A stretch of 64,000 nucleotides of DNA from Gonatopus flavifemur (GCA_018340375.1 JAFFJZ010000002.1:28414001-28478000), one strand, 5' to 3'. Shown: positions 36,638 to 49,992, counted from the first letter of the stretch. Notes: generated by a model not told the origin, from the letters alone. Made by a program: numbers and translations.

Positions 36638-36868
36638 CACTGAAAAAAAATGTATTCCAGTCAAATAAATATTTATTTGTCCTGTACCAAAGAAATATTT
36701 ATTAGAATTAACAAAATATTCTTTGGAATCAAATGAACGATTAAAACCATCTATTTAATTCAAATGAATTATTTTGGTTCCAAAGAATATTTTGTTAATT
36801 CTAATAAATATTTCTTTGGTACAGGACAAATAAATATTTATTTGACTGGAATACATTTTTTGTCAGTG
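36638..36868. mobile_element. Near-perfect palindromic CACTG MITE, 231 bp
   Basis: Ends CACTGAAAAAAAATGTATTCC and its reverse complement, then arms of about 100 bp paired almost without mismatch (AAATAAATATTTATTTGTCC, TACCAAAGAAATATTTATTAG). Flanks are CA on both sides rather than TA. Confidence 0.9.
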
Positions 36869-37838
36869 CATTGGATGGAATCAGTGAAACATCAGTGAAT
36901 AGTCACTGGCTATGCAGTTGGAAATGTTTCTGACTAATTGAATCAGTGAGATTTCACTGCAAAGATCAGTTAATATTCACTGATTCGCAGTGATCGACTT
37001 TCCAATGCATTCAGCTAGCTTCCAATCATTTCTGCTAGGGAAGTTGTCATGACGATGAATCGCGAAGAGCTCAAAATTGTTATAAACATTGAGTTACTCC
37101 TGCTTTATTCCTGGTCAGATTCTTATGAAATGTGAAAACTCAATCACAGTTCATAATTAGAGCTTTTCTTTGAAAAGCCTTGTCTCATCAATAAGTTAGA
37201 AGACATTTATATTCCGGTATAATGAAAATTACCAGGGAATTTCAGTGATCTGGAAAAGTCAAGTAGGAATTTTGTGAAAATATTACTGTACGTTTTGTAA
37301 AACTCATAGAAAATGTCACTCTCAACTGTTTGAAAATTCACCCATCTTCACAAGCTGCACAGTAATTTTTTGGAAAGAATTTTTACTTATCCTTCGATTA
37401 CTGGAATTTCACGGTAATTTTTACAACAAAATTCTTTCAGTGTAGTTAATGATACTCCTTGTCAATTTAATTATCCAGACTTTTCATAGCTCGGATATTT
37501 AATTTTACCCGGGCAGCCACCGATGAAACATGTGTCATATGTTAAGTTCAATTTCGTCCCCTCAAAACGACATTAGATTACATGTTAAATTATATTCGCT
37601 ACCTGTTTGATGCCGTAAAAACGTTTTGAAACACATCTAGGATTGGGATTTCCGAAAACTCTCAGAATGGCTCGTCCGTTCATGATGTGTAGTATCATGA
37701 TAGTTCCTCATTCATTGCGATGCTGAAACAAATATTTTTATCCAATGAGATTCGTATTTCTTCTCCAAATACAAAGGAATACAAATGTAACGAGTCTACT
37801 CCATATTCTGAATTCGATAATGATATTTGGATTAGCTA

Positions 37839-38066
37839 CACTGTCAGGAATATCTGGAAGTTTTTCTTTAATCATGAACATGAATTCAGATTTTTGAACA
37901 TTCTACATTACATTTAATGTACAAAAACACAAAATAACTATCGATAATGCTATAATTCACACTAAATTTAATGTAAAATGTGTATGAAGCTTAATTCATG
38001 CACGTATTTGGAAGAAAACTTCAAGCAAAAACATTATAAAATTAATGCAGAAAATTTCTCGCGGTG
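37839..38066. mobile_element. CACTG MITE, GTCAGGAATATCTGGAAG type
   Basis: Starts CACTGTCAGGAATATCTGG and ends TTTCTCGCGGTG, with TA flanks. It is the diverged sister of 40928-41150. Inner TTTAATGTA blocks pair with TACATTAAA-like sequence. Confidence 0.8.
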
Positions 38067-38109
38067 TACGATAGCTATTTTTTGGCTGTAAAAACAAAAG
38101 TTATTGCTA

Positions 38110-38459
38110 CCCATACAGCACCGAAGATTTCATTAACATTGCGGAAATCTAACATCCGAAACATTGAAATATTTCTATGACATTGCTGTATGTCACACCT
38201 TGGTTTCAAAAATATTGCAATGTCCGCTAATCTTACATTTCAATGCAATATTTCTGAATTATTTCTGCAATGTTTCAAGAATATTTATAAAATATTTCAT
38301 TGTTATGTTTCTCTCGTAATATATCTGAGACATTGCAAATAGGTAACATTTCGATTGAAAATTTGTGGATATATTTCTGTGAAAGTATACTAAAATGTAA
38401 TGAAGGTGAAAGATTGAAATGTAATTGAGACATTACTGAAGTCTGTGGTGCTGTATGAG
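38110..38459. mobile_element. CCC...GGG-type MITE, 350 bp
   Basis: Begins CCCATACAGCACCGAAG and ends GTCTGTGGTGCTGTATGAG (one mismatch in the last three bases), flanked by TA on both sides. The interior carries many ACATTGC/GCAATGT motifs in both orientations. Confidence 0.8.
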
Positions 38460-38731
38460 TATATTAGTTGAAATTTACAATATTTACAGCAATATTTCTG
38501 GCTATCGAAGTATCAAATACACAAAGACACGAACTAGCTATCATAGTTAATTCCTGATTACCATAGTGAATTATTTTTTCCCGTGTAACTGATCTTTGCA
38601 GCGCAATGTCACCGTTTTGAATTAGTGCAAAGGATTTTTAACTATGCACAGCCAATCCCAGAAATAGTAAAATACCACTGATTAAACTGTTGGGAACATT
38701 TGAGTTGAATTCAGTTTGATTTGAAGTAATC

Positions 38732-38998
38732 CCCATATAACAAAAGTTGCTGTGCAACCGTTGCTCTTACGTTGTTTATCAAGTTTACGCAAAGTTGCTG
38801 GGAATTTGCTACGCGCGTGATTGAGAGTTTCATGAAACCGAACAACTTCTCAGCAAAACCATAACAACTCAAGCTAAAATCCTAGATTTACGGCATATTG
38901 TTGAGCATTTGGCGACGCAACGCAACAAATTGCTTCAAACTGTTGTTGTGTGTTTTCAACAATTTGCTGCGTATTTGCTCATCATTTTGCTGTTAGGG
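38732..38998. mobile_element. CCC...GGG MITE rich in AACAACTTTGCTG
   Basis: Begins CCCATATAACAAAAGTTGCTG and ends TTTTGCTGTTAGGG, flanked by TC on both sides. The interior repeats GTTGCT/AGCAAC. Confidence 0.8.
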
Positions 38999-39669
38999 TC
39001 ATTATTTCGACTAATATAAAGAATTTTCCTTAGAACTTCTCCATTTTCCATTCTTCAGCTCATTTAAGAATGTTGATAAACTGTTGTCGAGACATCATTC
39101 TCAACTTGTTATGGTATACAAACGTTAACAAAGGATGTGAATTATAATTGATAAACTTCTTAGGTATTTTAACCCAAGGAATAATGGTGGATGAATAAAT
39201 ATGATGATGATGATTTGTAAATACCATTTTCTTTTATTGGTGCAAAGACAATTCCACATGAATTGATGTTGGAGTAATTGACTCGAAGGTGTATTGAACT
39301 TCAACAAATGTTTTCTCTTGTCACTATGAAATATTCATTCGATTCATTCCGGCGATCGGAATAGAATCATTTATATCTCGTCTTTCTCTCTCTGAAAGAT
39401 CATAATCGTTAGTTACTTCTTATGAAAATTCAATTCAAACGCTTTTAAATATTCAGGCGATAAGGATCTTATATCAACTTTACATCCATTGGCCGTTCAG
39501 AATTTCATTCATCCGTGAATGATTCGTAAGATAGCATTATTTACCGAGTGTTTTCTCTAATATGTTGGAGAGGTGAAAGAGAGGAACGCAATTTTTGTAT
39601 TTGAATTCAAGGATAAAACGTTGCAGGAAAGAATACATACAATTTTCAACCACGTTTTATAAGAATCTA

Positions 39670-39923
39670 CACTGAGGGCCTCACCTTTCTTAGATTCAAA
39701 GAAAATTTCTTTGCCCTCATTCTGAGTAATCTTGTTGTCATTGAAATGGAAAAATTTTCCATTGAATTGAAATTACATTCTTCGAATTTAGAAAAGAATA
39801 TATTTTTGTTTCAATTTGAAAATTTTCCCCATTGAACTGAATTTGTGTCCATTGAAAGAAAGATTTATTAGAATAGAGGGCAAAGAAAATTTTCTTTTAA
39901 TCTAAGAAATTGAGTTTTCAGTG
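39670..39923. mobile_element. CACTG MITE, second copy of the 15461 family
   Basis: Ends CACTGAGGGCCTCACCTTTCTT and AAGAAATTGAGTTTTCAGTG with TA flanks. Shares TTTCTTTGCCCTCATTCTGA and GAGGGCAAAGAAA with 15461-15680. Confidence 0.8.
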
Positions 39924-40157
39924 TATAAAAACTGAATAGTTTTTCCAATGAGGAATTCGATGTGTTTTTAACGAAAAAAAAAAACAATGTCAATTGATGT
40001 TCAAACAATTATTGTGAATCTAAGAAAAAAGCAGATCAGTAATGAACATTGCAAGTAAATTTGCTAAAAGTACGTAGGGTGAGTTACTAAAGTATCTCTT
40101 CACTCCCTCAAATTCTCACTTTTCACTCCTAAAGAGTTCAATTTTTCATCCTTGCCA

Positions 40158-40382
40158 TACTGTGAAAAATATTTGTGAATTTCCAAAAGGAGCATTATGG
40201 TGAATAATGTATGGATTTGTAAATGTCTAGATTATTTTTGGGAATCCAAAAATTTTCTGTGGATTTCCAAAAAATATTTGTCAACTACTTTCTTTGAAAG
40301 TTTACCAAAATTGTTTGTAAATTTACTAAAAACTGTTTGGTAAAAAACTTTCAAACTTTCTTTCGGAGTTTTTTTTACAGTG
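40158..40382. mobile_element. CACTG-type MITE with AAATTTACC interior
   Basis: Left end TACTGTGAAAAATATTTG (first base changed from C) and right end TTTTTTTTACAGTG, with CA on both flanks. The interior is built of TTTCCAAA and TTTACCAAAA units. Confidence 0.65.
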
Positions 40383-40470
40383 CAGGATCGCTATATTTCC
40401 ATTCTTTCAGAGTGAATTTTTCACTCAAAAAGATTCTCAGAGCAGGTGAACTTTTGTATGAGAACTGCAT

Positions 40471-40606
40471 TAGTGATGGGGATCTTTGAAAAGGATCGAT
40501 CTCTTTTTGTATAAACAAATATGTAATTTTCATAGATTTCAATAAGAATTCGATACTTTTTTATATGAAGAAGGATCGATCTTCTTCAAGGATCCCCCAT
40601 CGCTGA
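40471..40606. mobile_element. TAGTGATGG MITE, third copy
   Basis: Begins TAGTGATGGGGATC and ends GATCCCCCATCGCTGA. Inner arms are AAGGATCGATC. Related to 21625-21765. Confidence 0.7.
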
Positions 40607-40927
40607 ACTCCTTATAACGAAATAAGAGTTTATAAATCATTCTCACAAGTATTTCGTAGTGAAGAATGAGGAAATTTTACAAGGACATCTTGAGAAATCA
40701 CTTCAGAATGTCTGTACCTATTCGATTCGATAGGAACTATGGGAATTAATAACAAGAATTTTTCTTCGAGTACATTCAAATTCGAATTAAATAATTCTGT
40801 GATGATAGATTACTGATCAAATTCTTAAATTTTGTAATTTCATTGTGATCCATAATAATGAAATTAATAATTTTCAGCACTCAATTCCATGATGTATACA
40901 TCAACAACAGCCGAGTAGATTTTACTA

Positions 40928-41150
40928 CACTGTCAGAAATATCTGGAAGTTTTTTTCAATTACGTACATGAAATCAGGTTCATATACATTGTGCATTAAA
41001 TTTAATGTACAAAAACATGAAAAGACTATAGATTATGCTATAGTTTACATTAAATTTCATGTAAAATGTGCATGAAACTGAATTCATGTACGTACTTGAA
41101 AAAAACTTCCAGTAAAAACATTAAACTTAATGCAGAAATTTTTAACAGTG
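40928..41150. mobile_element. CACTG MITE, GTCAGAAATATCTGGAAG type
   Basis: Ends CACTGTCAGAAATATCTGG and AATTTTTAACAGTG with TA flanks. Sister of 37839-38066; both carry CATTAAATTTAATGTACA and a complement. Confidence 0.85.
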
Positions 41151-41947
41151 TAGATTTCACTGATTAACTAGTCATTGTTTTGTCACTGGCTATAAACAAA
41201 AGCAAAAGAGCGAGGAACTGAGAGAACGACGATTCTTTACCCAAATTGACCGTCATTTTTTCGCTATTTTTGAATTTTCCTTAACAATAATAATTCCGTC
41301 TTTTCGTCTCTCACGAAATGCAAACAACAAAAATATTTGTCAACTACCAAACACAATTTTTTTCGAAGTAAGACAGCCTAGATACAATAATCGAGTATTT
41401 TCCGAAGAATATATTCAATTTAATTCAAATCCATCCACCTGATGTCTATGGAAATCTACTTATCGATGAACAACATTAATTAACATTAATTTTGATAAAT
41501 TATCATTTCAGAATCTACGTGAATTCTAGTATCGTGTTGCATCAGAAAATCCAACCAAGTGGCAGGCATTTGATTCAATTAAGATGATACAAATGATATA
41601 AATTGAAAGACCGCTGATGTAATAGTCTCCATCTCGACATTAGAATGCTTCTCACACTCCCATCATTCATCAATCGTGAATCAAAGAAGCAACTTCGATA
41701 TTTATTTTTTTTTATTCTTAAATGATATCGAAAGGATTCACAAAGAAAACACTGATTCCAAATTTTTTGAATGAAATTCAAATTTATAAACTCAATTGTT
41801 CATTCCAACACAGTGAACATTATAAAATACTGGATGAGTTGGGCTGCACATTTTCCTTCTTATCGAAATTTGATTCAAAGCTTTAAAGGTGTTCCCTGGT
41901 CGATTTTTTCCCCAGAAAAGTACTAGATCGCCCCGCTCAATAATTGT

Positions 41948-42353
41948 CCCCATAAAGAAAGATACAAAACGATAAATTTCTTCTATAGTTTTCAATGAGG
42001 TTTCCGAATACAGAATTTACGAAGTTATGTCGTTATTAAACGATAGAACTCTATCGTTCCTTATCGTTTTCTATAAAAATTCAAAAGAATGTATGGGATT
42101 TTATCGTGAAATTCGTATAGAAAAGTACCAGTTATTTGGAAAAAAATAGTTATGTGTTCCAGAATAAGTAGTACTTTTTCTATACGAATTTCACGATAAA
42201 ATCCCATACATTCTTTTGAATTTTTATAGAAAACGATAAAGAACGATAGAGTTCTATCGTTTAATAACGATATAACTTCGTAAATTCCGTATTCAGAAAC
42301 CTCATTAAAAACTATAGAAAAAATGTATCGTTTTGTATCGTTCTTTATTGGGA
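41948..42353. mobile_element. Near-perfect hairpin with arms of about 180 bp
   Basis: The left arm (41948 to about 42131) and right arm (about 42168-42353) are almost exact reverse complements, including GAATACAGAATTTACGAAG, GATAGAACTCTATCG and TTCAAAAGAATGTATGGGA. The loop is about 36 bases. The ends CCCCATAAAGAA and TTCTTTATTGGG fit the CCC...GGG pattern loosely, but the flanks do not match. No coding capacity. Confidence 0.9.
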
Positions 42354-42761
42354 AAATTTAGCAGGGAGCGTTTCCACCGTTTTAAATCATCAATATTTAA
42401 TTAATTACAATGATCTTTTTAGATCAAAGAATTCAGAATGAATCAGAGAAGCCTCAAAGTCTCAAGGTCTCAAAGTAATTGTACACGGGTTTCATTTCTT
42501 ATAATTTCGAATATAAGAAAAATTGAATGGAGGTTTTTGATTGACTAATAAGGAATTTTCGCTCTAATTAATTATAATGATTCAGTTAAACCACAAACAG
42601 ACCAGATCCGGATTGTTTGATGATTTCTGAATCTTTCGATCCAAAGTTTGAAGTAATTATTTGAATATTAATGACGAAAAACAGTCGCAACCATCTAGTA
42701 ATTTTCTAGTGGAAAAATTGACCACAGCACTCCCTTAATTGCTTTGAATATTTACGAATTA

Positions 42762-42956
42762 CACTGTGAAAAATTCCAATCACTGACTGGGGAACCAATT
42801 TCCGACACATTTATCTGAAAATTTCAAACTGTATGGATTTTTTCCCAACATTTCCCAGTAAATTTCTGGACAAGTTCGGAAAATTCCCAACGCGTGTATG
42901 TGTCAATTACTTCACATAAATATATAGGAATTTTCCCACAGGAATTTTTTACAGTG
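42762..42956. mobile_element. CACTG...CAGTG MITE
   Basis: Ends CACTGTGAAAAATTCC and GGAATTTTTTACAGTG with TA on both flanks. The interior has TTTCCCA/GGGAAT-like short inverted units. Confidence 0.85.
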
Positions 42957-45900
42957 TATGATTCATTTTCATCCCACGCAGGTATCCCTGCGAACACTGA
43001 TTATTCGAATTTGAGTGGACTACCGATAAACCAGCAACAGAGTTGCAAAGATAAATTATTAATCATGCTTTGAAACGCCCGCAAACGTGTCTGGTAGGAT
43101 TTTTTTTATCGATTTTTTCATTGTACAGGGCAAAGGAAACGGACGCGAGAAAAGTAAAATGATCATTGTGCTTGATACAACGCCTTTGATGTTTCTCTTC
43201 GCCACTCGACAGTATCATAAGCAATTATAGAAATCGCTTTTTATGCAATAGAGATAAACTTATGAGGAAAGTCGAGCGGACAGCAACCGAATAAAAAACT
43301 GTGTTTGATATGCGTGAGTCATCGAACCAATGATCCACGTGGACTTGCATGCAGACCATTTCCTTATCTTCATAACGATGATTTATCAACAATCTGGAAT
43401 TATGCAACGATCCGAAGATGTATTTAAATTACAATATCAACTTAGTGGAATATTCTGAAACGATGATGAGTTTTATATAACTTATTGTGTTTCAAATAGC
43501 CTCGCATGCATCTTTATGTATTTATGTCTGAAAATTATAAAAAGCTCTGGAACTTCATAATTTTTGATTCTTTGAATAAATTCCACCGAAAAATGTGTTG
43601 AAGTCTAAGAGTTTCTCTCAGTTTTAATCGACGATTTCAAAAATAATTACGAATTTTGAGATGTATGATAATGAACGTTGTTTTTTATATACAAAGTTAA
43701 GGGACTGGAAAGTCCCAAAAATGAAATATATTAATTTTTCTTGGATCAAAATCAACGAACAGAAGAAGATGAAATATCAGTGACAGAATGAGAACTGAAT
43801 TACTATATTTATGACGATAATGTGCATAAATATAATTCTTAATCTGATATCGTAAATTTATTGATGACAGTACCACAACTGATATTTTTCGTATTATAAA
43901 CCGCGTTTCTCCGTGTGGTTTAAGAACAAAACCAATCTACGAGTAAACAGTGATCGTTTAATGCGAGAGTTTCATGTTACGCGTATATCATATTCGTTCT
44001 TCAAAAGGCAATACCTATCTGTGGTATTCGATATCGTGAATTAACTCATCATGGTTGTTGAAATATCGAATTATTTGAAAGCTCTCGTTACATAAAACGC
44101 ATCCTTGTTTCTGAGTTCATATTTCTCAGCCCACAGACCAATTTTCCTCATTTTTTTCTCCCCATTACATCCAGGGGATATCGTGAGAAGAATTGGAAAA
44201 TTTGGGGGGGGGGGAATTATAAACAACGCACATTGTATCTTGAAAGTTCTCGCGCGATAATCGCCGGAGTGTACGAAATTTCGCGCAAACTTTTCCAAAA
44301 ATACGTATGAAATGCAAATTTTAAATATACGATGGTAAAAATTTGATAAATTACATTGAAAATGTCTGTAATTGTGGAGTTTTTAAATTGATTTGATTTT
44401 TGAAATATCATGTTAAATGTCTGTCAACATTTCTAAATAATTTCCCTCGTCTTCAGATGGAAATTTTGCTAGCGTTTGAATGATTTTTGTAGACACATTT
44501 GGATTCCAACTTTTTGAACATTTCAAGTGAATTTTCAACTGAATTAAAAACGTTCAAATGCCGGGAAATAATCTGACAAACTAAATCTCAACTGCAGAAG
44601 AATCATATTAGAAATCCAAGGTTACATATTGTGTTGTTGAAAAACATGAAGTTTCCTCAAAAACACGTTTCGAAGAAGCGGTATAAAATTATTTTGGAAT
44701 CAGGAACAGGAAGCAAATGACTTCCCACCCTACGATAATACTCGCTCAATTCAAGTTGAACAGTACAAGAAAATACCGGTTTTAATTTATGGAATGGCGT
44801 TCTCCCATTCTAATTCGTCTATTAATCGCACAGGTCAAGCACATCAAAAATTCCATCCTCGAATAATGTAATGAAAACATGAGAGAAAACAGAAGAGAGA
44901 TAAACATTGTCAATGAAACTTGATATACGAAAATGATAGTGACACACAATAAAAATTCTAGTATAAAAATACTTAGTATGACGATGAAATATCGCAAGTA
45001 CTGAATTAAAATTATTGCGTTTTGATGTTCTGTATGCGCACCTTCATTATTCTATTCTATCCTTCAAAAATTGTCAACACTTCCATTTCTAAACTATAAA
45101 TTCATAAGATATTTGTAACTTCGGGAAATGACTTTTTACTGAAAAATATATTAAATCGTAGATTTGATTGTAATTTCACATGCTTAACAATTTTCATAGT
45201 TCGAAGGAGCTCACTGTTTTAGGTTGATTTAGAAAAATAATGCAAATTTCTTAGATTTGTTTGAAAATTAATGAATCTTCGAACCAAAATATTTCCCCGT
45301 AGATAAGCAAAATTAAATCTCTAATGAATCAAAGTAACAATAAGTCACAATTGCGATGCTAAAAATGATTAGAAATCAAGTCGAGTGATCAACGATCGAG
45401 GGTACTAAATTGGTTGTAATTGTAAAGCAATGGAAAATCTCAGATTGGAATTTAGAAAACCACAAGACGTTTTTGAAACGTTTGGAGATGCGTTTTGTAA
45501 GCATCACTTGTCACGCAACAAATTTTCCAACCCATCAAAAATATTCCGATGTCATTTAATAATGTTGAATTAACATTAGTGTGCCCTTTGAAAGTTAAAT
45601 CAATTACCCAATCAACAGCAGTCCCTATCACATGAGGATCAATGTGCACATTCTAAACTTTCAATTCAATTACTATGATGGTCTTCCAAAATCAATTTAA
45701 TTTCCTCAGTCTTCATACGCTAATGATGGGAATTTTCCAAGGAATCGATTCTTTTTTTCCTAGAAAATGTATCCAGTTTTTCATAGAATTGTACAAAATA
45801 TTGATAAAAATTTGATATAATTTCTATAAAAAAGAATCGATTCTTCTAAAAAGTTCCATCACTGTCATACAGTACATAAAGATTGAAACTTTTCGGAAAT

Positions 45901-46190
45901 TGAAAACCTACCTTGGATACTTGCACAATTTCATGTAACATCACAAACAAATTGTATTGAATCGAAAGGATATTTGTAACACTGAGTTATCAAAATTGAC
46001 AAAAAAATTATCCCCAGCACGTTGCAAAATATCGCAACATCAGAATTTTGAGATTTTATTTATTTATTCTGTGAATAATCGAAATCAACTTACTGGTGCT
46101 CACGTGAAACGACAAATCGCGGCGGCACCTTTTGATCACCGTCCAACGATCAATGAAACGCCAACCCACACACGGCTAACTTCTTCAACA
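42957..46190. other. Gene desert
   Basis: No coding exon, RNA gene or clear repeat apart from the MITE at 45721-45865 and a run of nine G near 44206-44214. Short open frames (for example 45452-45649 on the minus strand) match nothing I know. Confidence 0.35.
45721..45865. mobile_element. AGTGATGG-type MITE, fourth copy
   Basis: Begins TAATGATGGGAATTTTCC and ends AAGTTCCATCACTG, with inner AATCGATTCTTTTTTTCC and AAAAAAGAATCGATTC. Family of 21625-21765. Confidence 0.7.
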
Positions 46191-46277
46191 TGAATGCAAT
46201 GCTTCTAGGTCAATGGCAAAAGTTATGCAGTCTCGCGTGCTCGGATAAGAGGCAGCACTTGCAGGTCAAGAAAGTAT

Positions 46278-46362
46278 TATAAATAGAGATATACAGCGAG
46301 CACGAGTTTTCCGTCTTAATCGAGACGAGACTCTGTAACAAACTATTGACCGAATAAATAAA
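46278..46362 (+). promoter_or_regulatory. TATA box and polyA signal in close order
   Basis: TATAAAT at 46278-46284 is followed about 75 bases later by overlapping AATAAA signals at 46353-46362, in a stretch (46210-46350) with fewer A/T runs than its surroundings. This spacing is typical of the U3-R region of a solo LTR, but I found no matching LTR copy, primer-binding site or target duplication. It may be chance. Confidence 0.3.
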
Positions 46363-49300
46363 ATTACGGTTCACAAAAAGATCCTGATCTACGGAATATA
46401 CGTCGATGGAAAAATATTTTACTTCTCGGTTGAGTTTGGGCGGTTTTTGAGACCTAGAATGTCGTGGTTTCTAGAGCGATTCTTGTTTGTATTATCGTGT
46501 TGTGGATAAGAGGGCATTAACGTATATTATGTCACGACTTCGAAGGAGCAAAAATGAGTCAAAGACACGGATGTCCAAGCGTAGTGAATTCCATTCGGCG
46601 ACATTAATCTTGTTTCTTTGAAGGTGTTGTTGAAGTTTGAATCGTTCATCGAATTATTAATCAAATATCAAAATATCCGTAGCTTTATTTTTCCTGCAAA
46701 ATAAATAAATCAATTTAGATTATTCAGAATAATTCAATCTCTGGAAGATTGTCATCATTAGATTCGATCAAACGAAATTGTGCAATTTCTATTGAAAATT
46801 AGGTAAAATACTCGGTTGTATTTCAATTAAATATGGAAAGTACTATTTCAATATCACATTATAAAAATGTGATTCTAATTCTCCTCTCATATAGAGCTAT
46901 GCTGTAGTGCTCTGTTACTGATGTGTGATTGCTATTTCTCAGGGTTTGTTGGAATACCTCTAATCGCGAGTGTAGTAAGGAATTCCTCGGAAAAAGGTCG
47001 GTTATAATAATTACACGAGGATAAGAAAAAACATAACTTTAACATAACGTTGTTTGTTCAAGCTACGTTCCTTTTCTAAGGACTTCGAATACCTATATCG
47101 CCCAATTGCTTAACATGACGAAGTTACATATTTTTTCTTGTTTTGGAAATTGAAATAATGAACACGTTACGTTAATTCATTACATGATCATAAAATTTTG
47201 CCCAAATTTCATTTTATAATAATAATAATAATATTTTCCTTACATCATTGCATAAAAGTGTTACTAAACTTCAAATTTAGAGAAGTTTTCATTTTCTTGG
47301 CATAAGGATACGAAGTACAAAAACAGGTATCAAAAATAACAGAATTTGTCAACAAAACGAAGTGCTTGGACGAAACTTAGCTTGAATTAGCAATGATTCT
47401 AATTCAAAAACAAAAATAAACAGAATCTTGTGGTTATACAATTATAAATAATAAACAAATGGATATTTGATAGACAATATATTATGCGGAATGCAATGCG
47501 GTATATATTACAATAGATAACTATATATATATATATATAATAGTGTTCAGTAAAGACAGTCAAGCCGTGTGAAAAGAACACAGGTACAATATGGCTGACT
47601 GAGAACAAAATATCGTGGAAGATGGATTTTTCATCGATACATCCTCCTCGAGATTTTATTTTACGTGGAGTCAAATTTTTAATCGATTCTAATTGAGCTA
47701 CTTGACGTCTCGATAGAACATTTTATGAATGAATGAATTGAAATTTAATATCGCGGTAGTTTACAAAGTTCGCAATGGTTTACAAAATTCTTATAACAAT
47801 TTGAAGAGAAACTACGCGATGTGAATAACGCGAGATGCGAGGATTGTATTGTCAACGAGAATAATCGATCTGTATTTTATGGGTAAATAACATAAAGGAG
47901 TATAATATGTTCAATGATAAATTAAAATTTGCATAGGAAATAATTGGGATTCGAATATATTATTTATTGTCGATTATTTATACTTAGGCCATACGATTGA
48001 TATTGAAATCAGTCTCTTTCGTTCAGGTATATGGAATACTTTTGATGTTATCAATGGCGTATAACATCCTTGCATCTCTTCAATGTAATAATAATATAAT
48101 AATAATATGTATAAATAACAGATGAATCTTATTCATTAGTTCTCAGTTAAATTCTTAAAAAATAGAATATTGCAAACTGTTTTTTTCTTTCTCTTCATTT
48201 TACCAAGTAACATTGCTTTGATTTAGATACATCGATGAGAGAGGTGAGTCGTTCTATTGAAGAATCTATGAATAGTTCACTCTGGAATTTCGCTCTCAAC
48301 AAACATTTGTCCCCTTCAAGTGAAAAATATAAATAATTATATGAAGTAAGAAACTTTCACATATCATAATAACACAGATACAGCTTCATCAAATTTACAA
48401 AGGAAATTACATATATAATTTGTATCTTTGTTTCTTTTTTTCTTTTCTTCTTCTTTACAATTTATACATAAGATTTGGTATTTTTTTTGTTTTCACTTAT
48501 CTCAATAAGGCCTCCTTTGAATAATAATTTCGAAAGTACGTTATCTTTGAATGAAAGCTTTTACAGGAAAAATGATCCTTTATGTACAAGAAAGATTCAA
48601 CTTTCAACAATCAATATACAATTTGTATATGTATACATACTATATATACACACAAACACTTATTTTTGTCAAACCTTAAGCGTCATTCCAGAGACTATGT
48701 TTCAGTTTCAATTTCAATATCAACCTTATTACGTTATTAGACTCTCTCACTCATTTATAATATTTCTATTCTCACGTATAAATAGTAGATGGTGACATAT
48801 TGCAATAAGCTACCACAGAAAACGAACTTTCAACTATCGATCGATCATCTTTAGTCGTCGATGCGAAATTGAGAAACAATTTTACCCCTCGATTCTCAAT
48901 TTCCAACTTCAATCGTTCAAAATTCATAGATATATTTATTATGTATAATATATTAGAAGACTCGAATTTGGAAAAGAAATATCTAAAGATTGATATTTCT
49001 ATATGGATATACAATAGTTAATATATTTTATAATAATACACTTGACTAGTTTGTCATAATTTTGAATGATTCTACTCATTCGTGTGCGTATGAAGTTTGT
49101 AATTTTAGTGAAATTGGATCAGATACTTATAGCAATATGTTTCTGTTTCTGTAAGAAACAAATATTGTGAGTACCATGTGTACAGTCTACCGAAGAAGAA
49201 AGTGTGAATATCACTCGTAAGTACACGGCATCATAATAAATACTCTTGTAATAAATGCACATCATCTTCCATGATTTCTACTCAATTTCATTCAGTGTCA

Positions 49301-49992
49301 AACCGAATTTCATTTCAATATGTAATGATCAATTTTGGACAGTCCCGCGTACAACACGTGCCGTACTTCGCGGAACTGTGGTATTCTCATGTAGAAAATT
49401 GATGTTCGACATTCGAAATGTTCATACCAGGAACTTGGCCAGAAATCTATTTGCTAATAATAGCGAATGCTCGATCTTATATTTCTACAACAACGATTCC
49501 TTCATGAAGTAAACATGAAAAGTATTAGAAAAATTTGAAAATTTCATATTGGAATGTGTGAAATGTAAATGAATATAAAAAGAAACATTCTTAAAAGTAA
49601 TGTTTTGTATAAAATAGTGGAAGATACGATATTTCATAACTTTCTTTGCTTCATAGCTTTTCAATGAGCTTACGTCAAAGAATATAATTAAAATACGATA
49701 CTCTTCAATAAATTAGATAGATACATTTGTTTCTGTCTGTGATTCTTTGTGTTTCTTTTGTACACGTACGCTTAATCGTCATTTAAATATTTGAAATTTC
49801 TATACACAAATTTTAAGTACGTTGCATTTACAGAGTTTGTTAAGTACATATTTACGATATGTAAATTTATAAACAAAATAGAAATGTATTCGTCAGGGTG
49901 TATCAAAAATCTACATGACAATTGTTGTGTGTTGAATTTTGATTCGTGGATACATCTTTGAGAGGAATAATCCAAAATAAAACTGATAATTC
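46363..49992. other. Intergenic DNA and probable 3' region of the PPP1R16-type gene
   Basis: AT-rich without a recognised gene. It holds simple repeats such as (TAA)n near 47218-47235, (TA)n near 47521-47540 and (TAA)n near 48086-48110, and a one-sided relative of the 18911 MITE at about 46622-46660. Part of 49000-49992 is probably the 3' untranslated region of the gene on the minus strand. Confidence 0.35.
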
